Part shown: positions 1-6,965 of the stretch, piece after piece
How the letters are laid out: each line of letters starts with the position of its first letter
Position numbering within the stretch: position 1 is the first letter of the stretch
DNA from: an uncultured Magnetococcales bacterium
GTDB taxonomy: Bacteria > Pseudomonadota > Magnetococcia > Magnetococcales > Magnetaquicoccaceae
Length of the DNA stretch: 7,867 nt
Reading direction: 5' to 3'
Assembly (NCBI GenBank): GCA_903913345.1
Contig: CAIWLA010000139.1
Coordinates: 1-7,867 of the forward strand
The notes under the pieces: generated by a model
Told to the model about the DNA's origin: nothing
Databases searched by the model: none
What the model saw: the letters and a program-made list of their open reading frames with translations, nothing else
Program-made: the position numbers and the translations under genes

Positions 1-300
1 CTGACCGTGACCCGCATAGATCTCCGCCACGGAGGGACAAAAGAGGGCCGCACAACCCGCCTGCGCCAGCAGGGCCTGATCCTGCTCCAACGGGCGAGGA
101 TACCGATTGAAATCCTCATGGGGGGCAAACTGGGTGGGATTGACAAAAATGGAGGCCATAACCTGATCGGTCTGCGCCCTGGCCGCCTGCACCAGGGCCA
201 GATGGCCGTCATGCAATGCACCCATGGTGGGGACAAATCCCACCGTCCCGCCACACTGCCGCCAGCGGCGCAACCCCTGTCGATCGGTTATCCTCTCCAT
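1..300 (-). CDS. panC: Pantothenate synthetase (pantoate--beta-alanine ligase), 5' part only
   Basis: PanC joins pantoate and beta-alanine, using ATP through a pantoyl-adenylate intermediate, in the last step of pantothenate (vitamin B5) synthesis in the cytoplasm. The first 100 codons are present and the frame runs off the left edge. The nucleotide-binding signature [10 protein letters not shown] lies at residues 24-33, with the HIGH-like HDGH at 30-33. The family block SIFVNPTQF is at 50-58, and EDFNRYPR follows at 62-69. The enzyme is usually about 280 residues, so roughly a third is visible. The ATG at 300 is chosen because it leaves a normal-length N-terminus. A TTG two codons upstream (306) is possible, and the purine-rich GGGGAGAG before it could serve either. 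It lies 37 nt behind panB on the same strand, so cotranscription is likely. The family call is secure; the exact start is not. Confidence 0.95.
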   Translation of the reverse strand, partial: MERITDRQGLRRWRQCGGTVGFVPTMGALHDGHLALVQAARAQTDQVMASIFVNPTQFAPHEDFNRYPRPLEQDQALLAQAGCAALFCPSVAEIYAGHGQ

Positions 301-337
301 GGCCAAACGCCTGCTCTCCCCGGCTGATGCACCACCT

Positions 338-1198
338 TCAGGCCCCCGCAACGAGTGAATCAACATATCCATGCTCTGCCGCCGGAAACTGTCCAGAACG
401 GACCTCTTCCACAAAACGGCCAACGGCCTGGGGCACGGTATTCTCCGGCAAATACCGTTTGACAAAACGAGGCACAACCGCCTCATACAAACCCAACAGA
501 TCGTGCATCACCAACACCTGACCATCACACCAACGGCCGGCACCGATGCCAATGGTCGGAATATCCAATCGCTCGGTGATGCGCTGGGCCAGGGAGACAG
601 GAATCCCCTCCAGTACCACCGCAAAGGCACCCGCCTCGGCCACGGCCACGGCATCGGCCAGAATCCGCTCGGCATCCGCCCCCCGCCCCTGCACCTTGAA
701 CCCGCCCAAGGCATGCACCGACTGGGGCGTCAGCCCCACATGGCCGAGCACCGGAACCTGGTGTGCACACAGAAACCGGATGGTGTCCGCCATGTACACC
801 CCCCCTTCCAACTTGACCGCCTGACAACCCGTCTCTTTCAATACCCGAACGGCCGCATCCATGGTCGCCACCCCTCCGCCATGGCAGACACCGAACGGCA
901 TGTCACACACCACCATGGCGCGACTGGCCCCCCGCACGACCGCCGCCGTGTGATAGATCATCTGCTCCAAGGTGACAGGCAGCGTCGTGGCGTGTCCCTG
1001 GATCACCATACCCAGGGAATCTCCCACCAACAGCAGATCCACCCCGGCCTTGTCCAATAGACGCGCAAAAGAAAAATCGTAAGCGGTCACGGAGACAATC
1101 CGCACCCCCTCCCGTTTCATGCGCTGCAAACCGGGCACGGTGACAGAAGGACGGGAAACCGCCGGAAGAGAAGGAGTGATACTCACCGATTCAGACAA
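338..1198 (-). CDS. panB: 3-methyl-2-oxobutanoate hydroxymethyltransferase (ketopantoate hydroxymethyltransferase)
   Basis: PanB transfers a hydroxymethyl group from methylene-tetrahydrofolate to alpha-ketoisovalerate, giving ketopantoate, the first committed step of pantothenate synthesis. The 286-residue protein has TAYD (38-41), VGDSLG (58-63), KLEGG (129-133), GHVGLTPQ (152-159), the base-bearing VLEGIP (195-200) and IGIGAG (216-221). By family homology D60, D99 and E131 bind Mg2+ and E197 is the catalytic base. E. coli PanB is 264 residues; the excess is mostly a non-conserved N-terminus of about 15 residues. The start used is TTG at 1198, with AAAGGA about 15 nt upstream, which is long spacing. 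GTG at codon 5 or ATG at codon 27 (just before the conserved fold) cannot be excluded. The loop after D99-M-P-F-G reads VCHGGG where relatives often have SYQ. The 140-bp gap behind folK could hold its own promoter: a minus-strand TTGACT (1296-1301) lies 19 nt from TATGGA (1271-1276), which is weak. Confidence 0.96.
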   Translation of the reverse strand: MSESVSITPSLPAVSRPSVTVPGLQRMKREGVRIVSVTAYDFSFARLLDKAGVDLLLVGDSLGMVIQGHATTLPVTLEQMIYHTAAVVRGASRAMVVCDMPFGVCHGGGVATMDAAVRVLKETGCQAVKLEGGVYMADTIRFLCAHQVPVLGHVGLTPQSVHALGGFKVQGRGADAERILADAVAVAEAGAFAVVLEGIPVSLAQRITERLDIPTIGIGAGRWCDGQVLVMHDLLGLYEAVVPRFVKRYLPENTVPQAVGRFVEEVRSGQFPAAEHGYVDSLVAGA

Positions 1199-1338
1199 AA
1201 TGTCACACTTTAATCCTTTGTTGTCCCGGTCTACCGTTCATCGGTTGATCCAGGCAATCGTTGTGTGTCGTCCATACCGCAGGGGGAACCCGGCCAGTCA
1301 ATCCCCATCAGGCCGATCACCGGGACGAACAGAAACGG

Positions 1339-1914
1339 TCACCGCTTTCCACAGGAAAATCGATGCCCTGTCCCAACCGGCTCCACTCGCGCGGTATCAT
1401 CCACTTCCTGGAGCAATGTGTCAACCGTTTTACCGAAAAGGGGATGGACTAAATGAGGCGCGACATCGGCCAGGGGACGCAAGACAAAGCGGCGTTGGTG
1501 CAAACGGGGGTGAGGGAGGCAGAGATCACGACAGCGCAGGATCCGATCGCCATGAAACAGGAGATCCAGATCCAGGCATCGTGGTCCCCAGCGGGTTTCC
1601 CGGTGGCGATGACGGCCAAAATCGGCCTCCACCCGGTGCAACAACCGCAACAGGGCGCGCGGCCCCATCCAACTGGCCACACCCACGACACCATTGATAT
1701 ACCAGGATTGCCGAACAGGACCAACCGGTTCCGTGCGATAAAAGGCCGATTGCGCCACCAGACGCAGAGAGGCCCGATGAGACAGACGGGCCACCGCCCG
1801 GCGACAGGTCAGCAGCGCACTCCCCCGGTTGGCCCCAACGCCAATCCAGGAGACAACCGGAGAAAGGGGCAAACCGATCGAATCCGTCGAGGGTTCGGAC
1901 CGCAAATCAGACAT
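1339..1914 (-). CDS. folK: 2-amino-4-hydroxy-6-hydroxymethyldihydropteridine pyrophosphokinase (HPPK)
   Basis: FolK transfers pyrophosphate from ATP to 6-hydroxymethyl-7,8-dihydropterin in tetrahydrofolate synthesis (cytoplasm). Counting from the chosen ATG (191 residues), SWIGVGANRG (22-31) opens the fold. SAFYRTEPVG (56-65) with WYING (71-75) forms the pterin-side region. RWGPRCLDLDLL (108-119) carries the two Mg2+-binding aspartates D115 and D117. LPHPRLHQRRFVLRPLADVAP (positions 133-153) is the conserved C-terminal block. The ATG at 1914 is preferred because AAGG sits just upstream and because ATGTCTGA overlaps the stop of the upstream M15 gene by 8 nt, as in translational coupling. In-frame alternatives are ATG at 1926 and TTG at 1938. 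The order folK-panB is also known in pseudomonads. Folate cofactor feeds PanB, so the grouping makes metabolic sense. The protein has an Arg-rich C-terminus. Confidence 0.94.
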   Translation of the reverse strand: MSDLRSEPSTDSIGLPLSPVVSWIGVGANRGSALLTCRRAVARLSHRASLRLVAQSAFYRTEPVGPVRQSWYINGVVGVASWMGPRALLRLLHRVEADFGRHRHRETRWGPRCLDLDLLFHGDRILRCRDLCLPHPRLHQRRFVLRPLADVAPHLVHPLFGKTVDTLLQEVDDTARVEPVGTGHRFSCGKR

Positions 1915-2815
1915 CCACCTTGACATGCCAGGGTTCAAACCGCACCCCGAACAGATTGTCCCGAGGATAACGAAGGGTCAGATAACCCATCTCGTGCAAT
2001 TGTTTGAACACCTCGGACTCGACAAATTTTTCGGTAAAATTGTGCTGCCCATAGCCCACCTGACCCACATCAAAGTCGCTGATGCCATGGTAGGAATAGC
2101 CGGGAGGGGCCAGGGAACGGGAGGCACGGGAGAGATTGCCATTGCCCTCATGAATCTTGGCCAGGAACAACATGAACTGCTTGACCACACTGCGCACCCC
2201 GGAAGTGAGGATGAGCTTGCTCCCCACCTTGTGACGCAACATGCCGTAGACCTCAACCGGCTTGCCCCGATAGAGATGATTACCGCTGTTTGGGATTTTG
2301 ACGACCTCGCCCTTGTCAATCTGATCGGTCATGTTTTTTAACGGCTTTTCTCCAAAAAAACCGTAGAGCAGGGCGCGTTCATAAAAGATCTGTTCCAGAA
2401 AATCCAACTCTTCGGTCGTGAATGGTCCCACCTCGGTATGCATCTTGGCAATATGGATCGCTTCATCGAAGCTCAACAGATAGAAGTTGCCAAACCCCAC
2501 CGTCCCCTGTACGCGCTCCAGACGGGTCAGCGACGACTGCAGCAGATCAAACCGCTTGGCATCCAGAAAGACATCCCCCTCATGGGTCACGTTGAATTCG
2601 CGCAATTTTTGCAGGTAGAGGTCCAGTTCCCTCCCACGCAGCTTGGGCGGGGAATCGGGCAACGGCAGCGGACTCAGATCCGATCCTTTGGGATCGTCGA
2701 TCTCCGTTTTCAAGCCAGCCATCGCCTGGGAGACTGCCCCCCCCCCAAAAAAACAGACCGGGGCGACGCCAACGGCGAACCTGGCCAGAGAATGAACAAA
2801 ATCTCGTCTTTTCAT
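1907..2815 (-). CDS. Tat-exported M15-family (VanY-like) metallopeptidase, probable D,D- or L,D-carboxypeptidase
   Basis: This is a 302-residue protein with a twin-arginine signal: R3-R4-D-F-V, a hydrophobic stretch at about 11-30, and a plausible cleavage after AMA (31-33). It should therefore act in the periplasm after folded export. The C-terminal third resembles peptidase M15/VanY: LTSGVRS (203-209), S-Y-H243-G-I-S-D-F-D249-V, and E294-P-W-H297. The predicted Zn2+ ligands are H243, D249 and H297, with E294 as the base. Known members trim stem peptides of peptidoglycan. The His-to-Asp spacing is one residue shorter than in the usual SxHxxGxAxD pattern. Residues 40-200 match no domain I recognise. 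The ATG at 2815 has AAAAGG about 9 nt upstream. The gene heads a leftward run with folK and faces the M14 gene across 179 bp. Codons 21-27 contain a T7-G10 tract. Peptidase family is fairly sure; substrate is inferred. Confidence 0.8.
   Translation of the reverse strand: MKRRDFVHSLARFAVGVAPVCFFGGGAVSQAMAGLKTEIDDPKGSDLSPLPLPDSPPKLRGRELDLYLQKLREFNVTHEGDVFLDAKRFDLLQSSLTRLERVQGTVGFGNFYLLSFDEAIHIAKMHTEVGPFTTEELDFLEQIFYERALLYGFFGEKPLKNMTDQIDKGEVVKIPNSGNHLYRGKPVEVYGMLRHKVGSKLILTSGVRSVVKQFMLFLAKIHEGNGNLSRASRSLAPPGYSYHGISDFDVGQVGYGQHNFTEKFVESEVFKQLHEMGYLTLRYPRDNLFGVRFEPWHVKVDV
2737..2753 (-). repeat. T7-G10 homopolymer tract inside the M15 peptidase signal peptide
   Basis: The plus strand reads ten C then seven A. 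On the coding (minus) strand this is seven T followed by ten G, covering codons C21 to A27 (FFGGG) in the hydrophobic part of the Tat signal peptide. A gain or loss of one G would shift the frame early in the gene. An in-frame ATG at codon 32, just after the tract, could restart translation without the export signal. Such tracts are typical of slipped-strand phase variation, but also of sequencing error. Confidence 0.85.
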
Positions 2816-2912
2816 ACCGTTACACCTTTTTTCAATGCGAAAAGACCTCAGACAACCCAGTCATCCCGGTACATCCCGTCCATGAATTACGCACCCAACA
2901 CCCGATGAAGAA

Positions 2913-2942
2913 TTGACGTGCTTCCCCCAAGTACAGTAAAAG
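2913..2942 (+). promoter_or_regulatory. Candidate sigma-70-type promoter for the M14-dapC-dapD cluster
   Basis: TTGACG (2913-2918) is followed after 18 nt by TAAAAG (2937-2942), about 50 nt upstream of the ATG at 2995. The -35 match is good and the -10 match is weak. It lies in the 179-bp divergent region between the M15 and M14 genes, where a rightward promoter must exist if the cluster is transcribed from its own start. No clear leftward promoter, operator or riboswitch was recognised in the same region. Confidence 0.3.
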
Positions 2943-2994
2943 CTAGGATCAAGTCTATCACACCGGGGAAAAATAGCCAACTCCATTTATTCTC

Positions 2995-4548
2995 ATGACA
3001 GGCAGACGCGACACTCTTTTTTACCCATTAACGCCATGCAACCAAAATCCCGATCTTGAATCCATGTCCATGATCCCTGGCGGAGGCGGAATCCTCCCTG
3101 TTCGTCTGAACGTAACACGCCTCCTGCTGACTGCAACACCGATTGTGTTGTTGTGGATCGGTTGGATGACCTGTGCCCCCCAGGCGGTCGCGGCCGAGGC
3201 TCCCCTCTCTTTCCAGGACGAGGTGCAAGAACTGGTCAAAGAGGCGGCCAGTCAATCCACCGTCGTACAGGAGGGTGCCAAAAAAGGGGCCGAAAAAAAG
3301 ACGACTCTCTCGGTTCAGGAGAGCTGTCTCAAGATTGGTGCCAAATTGAGCAGTGTCGGCTATGAAGAGTGCATGGCCAGCGGGTTGCGTCTGACCGGCC
3401 ACCAGTCGGTTGATGGTATTCCCATTCTATTAAAGGAATTTGGACCACTCCCTTACCAGGAAGCCTCGCGCAACAATTCTTCGGCACACAACAAACCCGC
3501 ACAGGCACGGGTGTTGTTGATCGGCGGCGTACACGGCGATGAATATTCTTCCATCAGTATTGTGTTCAAATGGATGAAATTTCTGGAAAAATATCATACG
3601 GGCCTGTTCCATTGGCACGTTGTACCCCTGGTCAATCCAGACGGTCTGTTGCAGCCCCATTCCACCCGCACCAATGCCAACGGCGTGGATTTGAATCGCA
3701 ATTTTCCAACCCGCGACTGGAAAGAGGATAGCGCGGATTACTGGGTGCGGCGCACGGGCAAAGATCCTCGCCGTTTCCCAGGCAAATTCCCCTTGAGCGA
3801 ACCGGAAACCCGTTGGTTGTCTGACGAAATCAAAAATTTCCAACCGAACGTCATTGTTTCGATACATGCCCCGTTTGGTCTACTGGACTTTGACGGTCCC
3901 CCCACCACACCGCCAGAGAGGTTGGGTAATATTTATCTGTCATTGCTGGGAACCTATCCGGGTTCCCTGGGTCGCTATGCGGTCGAGAGCCTGAAAATTC
4001 CGATTATCACCATTGAGTTGCCCCACGCTGGCGTCATGCCTCCTCCCGCAGAGATGGAATCCATCTGGTCGGATCTGATCGGTTGGCTGCGCGGACAGGT
4101 GTTTGACCGTACCCGAATGGCCGAACAATGGGAACAGACGGGAGAGCCGATGGCTGCCAATCCACCCATACCGGGAACAGGCCAACCCATCCTGGTCAGC
4201 CCACCATTGCCAACAACCCCATCGATGCCGGCCAGCCAACCATTACTGACGACCCAGCCCGTACCCGTCAACCAACCATTGCTGACGACCTCCTCGATGC
4301 CGGTCAACCAACCATTGCCAACCATTCAAGCCGCACAGGCCAGTCAACCCGTGCAGGTCAACCAGCCCGTGCAGGCGAGCAAACCCAAACAGGCGAGCAA
4401 ACCCAAAAAGCCAGGTCAACCCAAAAAGGCCGGCAAGCCCAAAAAGGTGACATCCCGGCGCGTTGTCAAACCCAAACCGGTCCGCCGTCCATCGACACCA
4501 TCCGCCACCCCACCGGTTGCAGCCACCCCGGAGGGATCACACCCATGA
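2995..4548 (+). CDS. Exported M14-family zinc carboxypeptidase (MpaA-like) with repetitive C-terminal tail
   Basis: This is a 517-residue protein (with the ATG at 2995) in four parts. A hydrophobic signal segment (about 41-60) ends near AVAA (64-67). A short domain follows (about 68-165) with two cysteines, C111 and C126. The M14 catalytic domain (about 170-370) has GGVHGDE with Zn2+ ligands H180 and E183, NPDG (214-217), NANGVDLNRNFP (227-238), the third ligand H291 in SIHAP, and catalytic E341 in TIELPHAG. A Pro/Gln-rich then Lys-rich tail follows (399 to the end). MpaA-type M14 enzymes split the gamma-D-Glu-mesoDAP bond of murein peptides; E. coli MpaA is cytoplasmic and shorter, so export is notable here. 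The start is uncertain: ATGs at 3064 and 3070 also precede the signal segment, and none has a clear ribosome-binding site. The stop overlaps dapC (ATGA). The substrate is inferred from family and neighbours. Confidence 0.85.
   Translation: MTGRRDTLFYPLTPCNQNPDLESMSMIPGGGGILPVRLNVTRLLLTATPIVLLWIGWMTCAPQAVAAEAPLSFQDEVQELVKEAASQSTVVQEGAKKGAEKKTTLSVQESCLKIGAKLSSVGYEECMASGLRLTGHQSVDGIPILLKEFGPLPYQEASRNNSSAHNKPAQARVLLIGGVHGDEYSSISIVFKWMKFLEKYHTGLFHWHVVPLVNPDGLLQPHSTRTNANGVDLNRNFPTRDWKEDSADYWVRRTGKDPRRFPGKFPLSEPETRWLSDEIKNFQPNVIVSIHAPFGLLDFDGPPTTPPERLGNIYLSLLGTYPGSLGRYAVESLKIPIITIELPHAGVMPPPAEMESIWSDLIGWLRGQVFDRTRMAEQWEQTGEPMAANPPIPGTGQPILVSPPLPTTPSMPASQPLLTTQPVPVNQPLLTTSSMPVNQPLPTIQAAQASQPVQVNQPVQASKPKQASKPKKPGQPKKAGKPKKVTSRRVVKPKPVRRPSTPSATPPVAATPEGSHP
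4189..4440 (+). repeat. Tandem repeat coding for the M14 tail: four 36-nt units, then six 18-nt units
   Basis: In protein terms the units are ILVSPPLPTTPS, MPASQPLLTTQP, VPVNQPLLTTSS and MPVNQPLPTIQA (residues 399-446). They are followed by AQASQP, VQVNQP, VQASKP, KQASKP, KKPGQP and KKAGKP (447-482). The period halves from 12 to 6 residues and the charge shifts from neutral to strongly basic. The units are imperfect at DNA level, which suggests old duplications with drift. The repeat also keeps a second plus-strand frame open from 4128 into dapC. Confidence 0.85.
4530..4535 (+). promoter_or_regulatory. Strong ribosome-binding site fixing the dapC start
   Basis: GGAGGG lies 9 nt before the ATG at 4545, inside the 3' end of the M14 gene. 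It decides between this start and a much longer frame that is open from 4128 through the repeat tail. The ATGA overlap with the M14 stop implies coupled translation. Confidence 0.8.
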
Positions 4549-5795
4549 ACCCTTTTTTGCAACGGTTGCACCCGTATCCGTTTGAGAAGCTGGCCGCCCT
4601 GCTGCACCCGAATGCCCAGAGGCGGGTGACCGGCGAACCACTCGGTCTCCCGGATCACGCCCACTCCCCCATCAATCTCTCGATTGGCGAGCCGAAACAT
4701 CCCGTACCACCCTTTATCCGCCAGGCCATGGCGGAGGCCCTGGACGATATGGCCCTTTATCCCACCACCCGCGGGGCATCTTCCCTGCGCTGTGCCATGG
4801 CCACATGGCTGGAAAACCGGTTTCAATTGGGCCAGGGGACCGTGGATCCGGACCGTCATATCCTGCCGGTCAACGGGACGCGGGAGGCCCTCTTTTCCAT
4901 CGCGCAGGCGGTCACTGATGCCAGCGGATCAGACCAGCCAGCCATTCTCATGCCCAACCCCTTCTACCAGATCTATGAAGGGGCGGCCTTCATGGCGGGT
5001 GCCCAGCCCGTTTATGTGGCGTGTACCGCCGACAATGGATTTATTCCCGATTATCACGCCGTACCGCCCGCCATTCTGGAACGGACGGCCCTGCTCTATC
5101 TCTGTTCGCCCGCCAATCCCACGGGGGCCGTTTTTTCCATGGACGCCTTGAAACGGCTGATTGATCTGGCCCATCGATATGATTTTGTCCTGGCCGCCGA
5201 TGAATGTTATTCGGAAATCTGGACTGATCAACCGCCGCCGGGGTTGTTGCAGGCGGCGCAGCAGATGGGGCTGGACTCCTTTGACCGGTGTCTGGTCTTT
5301 CACTCCCTGTCCAAACGGTCCAACATGCCCGGTGCCCGTTCCGGTTTTGTCGCCGGTCATGCCGGATTGCTGGACGCCTATTTTCGTCTGCGCACCTATA
5401 CCGGTTGTGCCACCCCCCCTTTCATTCAAAAGGCCGCCACCATCGCCTGGGGCGATGAGACCCATGTGCGGGAGAATCAGGCCCTCTACCGGCAAAAACT
5501 GGCGGAGTCCATCGCCATTTTGCGTCCGGTATTGCCGGTGGAACGACCGGAGGCCGGCTTTTATCTCTGGCTGCGGGTGCCCGGTGGCGGAGAGACCTTT
5601 GCACAGTATTTGTACAGGCATTATCATGTCACCGTGCTGCCGGGAGCCTATCTGGGACGTCCCGATGCAACCGGGCACAATCCCGGTGCGGCCTATGTCC
5701 GCATCGCCCTGGTGGCCCCACTCGAAGAGAATCGAGAAGCCATGCTGCGGATCGCGCAGTCTGCCCGTGATCTGCACCATTTTCAACCCGAATAG
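4545..5795 (+). CDS. dapC: Succinyldiaminopimelate transaminase (DapC-type aminotransferase)
   Basis: DapC is a PLP enzyme that transfers the amino group of glutamate to N-succinyl-2-amino-6-oxopimelate, a step in the succinylase route to meso-DAP and lysine (cytoplasm). The 416-residue protein is a fold-type I aminotransferase. It has [12 protein letters not shown] (44-55), [11 protein letters not shown] (72-82), [10 protein letters not shown] (108-117), the cofactor-binding SPANPTG (188-194), [10 protein letters not shown] (217-226) with D219 and Y222, the Schiff-base lysine K257 in [11 protein letters not shown]265, and the substrate-carboxylate arginine R386 in YVRIAL. The opening motif and the dapD gene directly behind it favour DapC over a general aspartate aminotransferase. 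The start at 4545 is set by a strong GGAGGG and the ATGA overlap with the M14 gene. The gene ends 11 nt before dapD. The aminotransferase call is certain and the substrate call is strong. Confidence 0.93.
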   Translation: MNPFLQRLHPYPFEKLAALLHPNAQRRVTGEPLGLPDHAHSPINLSIGEPKHPVPPFIRQAMAEALDDMALYPTTRGASSLRCAMATWLENRFQLGQGTVDPDRHILPVNGTREALFSIAQAVTDASGSDQPAILMPNPFYQIYEGAAFMAGAQPVYVACTADNGFIPDYHAVPPAILERTALLYLCSPANPTGAVFSMDALKRLIDLAHRYDFVLAADECYSEIWTDQPPPGLLQAAQQMGLDSFDRCLVFHSLSKRSNMPGARSGFVAGHAGLLDAYFRLRTYTGCATPPFIQKAATIAWGDETHVRENQALYRQKLAESIAILRPVLPVERPEAGFYLWLRVPGGGETFAQYLYRHYHVTVLPGAYLGRPDATGHNPGAAYVRIALVAPLEENREAMLRIAQSARDLHHFQPE

Positions 5796-5806
5796 AGGAT
5801 CCTGCC

Positions 5807-6655
5807 ATGCACGCCATAAAAACCCTCATTGAACAGGCATGGGAAGAGCGGAGCACCGTCACGCCCCACAGTGATGCCCGTCTCCATCAAGCCGTTGGCA
5901 GCACCCTGGAGGCCCTGGATGCCGGGAAGCTGCGGGTGGCCGAACCGGCCCCCGGTCATCCCGATGCGGTGCATGGCTGGCTGGTCCATCAATGGATCAA
6001 AAAGGCGGTGTTGCTCTCCTTCCGCTTGCACGAAAACCGGGTGATGACCCAGGGCGAATTGGTGGGTTATGACAAGGTGCCGCTCAAGTTTACCCATTGG
6101 GATGCCGAGCGGTTTCGCCAGGCGGGCATTCGCGTGGTGCCCCCGGCCACCGCCCGCCAGGGCAGTTTTATCGCCCCCGGTGCCATTCTGATGCCCTCTT
6201 TTGTCAATATCGGGGCCTATGTGGACGAGGGCAGCATGGTGGATGCCTGGGCAACGGTGGGTTCCTGTGCCCAGATCGGCAAGCGGGTCCACCACTCCGG
6301 CGGGGCGGGCATTGGGGGGGTTCTGGAGCCGCTCCAGGCCAATCCGGTCATCATCGAGGATGATTGTTTTATCGGGGCACGGGCCGAGGTGGCGGAAGGG
6401 GTGATTGTCGGCACCGGTGCGGTGCTGTCCATGGGTGTCTATCTGGGCCGTTCCACCCGCATCATCAACCGGGCCACCGGCGAGGTCCATATGGGTTATG
6501 TTCCGCCCTATTCGGTCGTGGTCTCCGGGACACAGCCCGGCAAACCCCTCCCGGACGGCTCCCCTGGGCCGCATCTGTATTGCGCTGTGATTGTCAAGAC
6601 GGTGGATGCCCAGACCCGATCCAAAACGGCCATCAACGAGTTGCTGAGGGAATGA
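5807..6655 (+). CDS. dapD: 2,3,4,5-tetrahydropyridine-2,6-dicarboxylate N-succinyltransferase
   Basis: DapD succinylates tetrahydrodipicolinate with succinyl-CoA, the step just before DapC in the succinylase route to meso-DAP and lysine. The 282 residues are close to the E. coli length (274). An alpha-helical N-terminal part (1-100) is followed by a left-handed beta-helix of hexapeptide repeats: [16 protein letters not shown] (112-127), [20 protein letters not shown] (134-153), the conserved [11 protein letters not shown] (168-178), [13 protein letters not shown] (183-195) and SMGVYLG (208-214). The C-terminal block [10 protein letters not shown] (232-241) is also typical. Members are trimers with active sites between subunits. 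The start at 5807 has AGAGGA about 8 nt upstream. The loop reads [11 protein letters not shown] where relatives often have VHLSGGVGIGG, a mild change. The gene sits 11 nt after dapC and 7 nt before mntA, so it is very likely part of one transcript. Confidence 0.97.
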   Translation: MHAIKTLIEQAWEERSTVTPHSDARLHQAVGSTLEALDAGKLRVAEPAPGHPDAVHGWLVHQWIKKAVLLSFRLHENRVMTQGELVGYDKVPLKFTHWDAERFRQAGIRVVPPATARQGSFIAPGAILMPSFVNIGAYVDEGSMVDAWATVGSCAQIGKRVHHSGGAGIGGVLEPLQANPVIIEDDCFIGARAEVAEGVIVGTGAVLSMGVYLGRSTRIINRATGEVHMGYVPPYSVVVSGTQPGKPLPDGSPGPHLYCAVIVKTVDAQTRSKTAINELLRE

Positions 6656-6662
6656 AAGGACG

Positions 6663-6965
6663 ATGGATAAAGGATTTTATTGGCCGGAGGGTGTGTTGAC
6701 TGAATTTTGTCAGCGGAACCACATTCAACGTCTCTCTTTGTTCGGTTCCACCCTGCGTGGAACCGACAATCCGGACAGTGATGTGGATCTCCTGGTGGAG
6801 TTTGAACCGGAACACATACCGGATTTCTTTACCTTGGCTGACATGGAAGACGAACTGTCCCGTTTGCTGCATTCCCGCAAGGTGGACTTGCGCACCCCCC
6901 GCGAACTGAGTCGCTATTTTCGTGATGAGGTGTTGGCAACCGCACAGGTGCAGTATGCAGCCTGA
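6663..6965 (+). CDS. mntA: MntA-type minimal nucleotidyltransferase, antitoxin of a type VII toxin-antitoxin pair
   Basis: This is a 100-residue protein of the Pol-beta nucleotidyltransferase superfamily. The exact GSX10DXD signature is present: G28-S29, ten residues, then D40-V-D42. A third acidic residue is likely D75 in KVDL. In characterised pairs MntA neutralises HepT by transferring AMP units onto a tyrosine of the toxin. Both metal-binding aspartates are intact, so activity is expected. The ATG at 6663 is preceded by AAGGA and lies 7 nt after the dapD stop. The 3' end overlaps hepT by 11 nt, the usual compact pair layout. The codons of the catalytic motif form a perfect 10-bp inverted repeat (6742-6766). 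Autoregulation or transcription from the dap promoter are both possible. The pair assignment is firm; toxicity in this host is inferred. Confidence 0.9.
   Translation: MDKGFYWPEGVLTEFCQRNHIQRLSLFGSTLRGTDNPDSDVDLLVEFEPEHIPDFFTLADMEDELSRLLHSRKVDLRTPRELSRYFRDEVLATAQVQYAA
6742..6766 (+). repeat. Perfect 10-bp inverted repeat with 5-nt loop inside mntA
   Basis: TCGGTTCCAC (6742-6751), loop CCTGC, then GTGGAACCGA (6757-6766). It spans the codons for the G-S-x-x-R-G part of the nucleotidyltransferase motif, from residue 27 to 35. As RNA it would form a stable hairpin. There is no following T-run, so it is not an intrinsic terminator. It may be a protein-binding or RNA-processing site, or only a product of the paired GGT-TCC and GGA-ACC codons. 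Confidence 0.6.

Noticed and set aside
371..1060. Long plus-strand open frame opposite panB
   Set aside because: It is antisense to a clearly conserved gene, and its His/Gly/Pro-rich product resembles no family.
1199..1338. Folk-panB gap examined for a riboswitch, terminator or small gene
   Set aside because: No convincing conserved structure or small frame was found; only a weak promoter-like pair with 19-nt spacing.
3166..3177. Possible lipobox at C60 of the M14 protein
   Set aside because: The residues before the cysteine (W-M-T-C) do not fit the lipobox, while AVAA at 64-67 fits ordinary signal peptidase cleavage.
3975..4325. Minus-strand frame with repeated VVSNGWLTG-like text
   Set aside because: It is the antisense shadow of the M14 tandem repeat and has no independent coding support.
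4128..4544. Frame open upstream of dapC, which would give a 555-residue protein
   Set aside because: The extension lies over the repeat tail of the M14 gene in another frame, is low in complexity, and has no family match. The strong GGAGGG before 4545 and normal DapC length fix the shorter start.
5783..6574. Long minus-strand open frame opposite dapD
   Set aside because: It is a shadow of a GC-rich gene; the product is Gly/His/Asp-rich with no recognisable domain.
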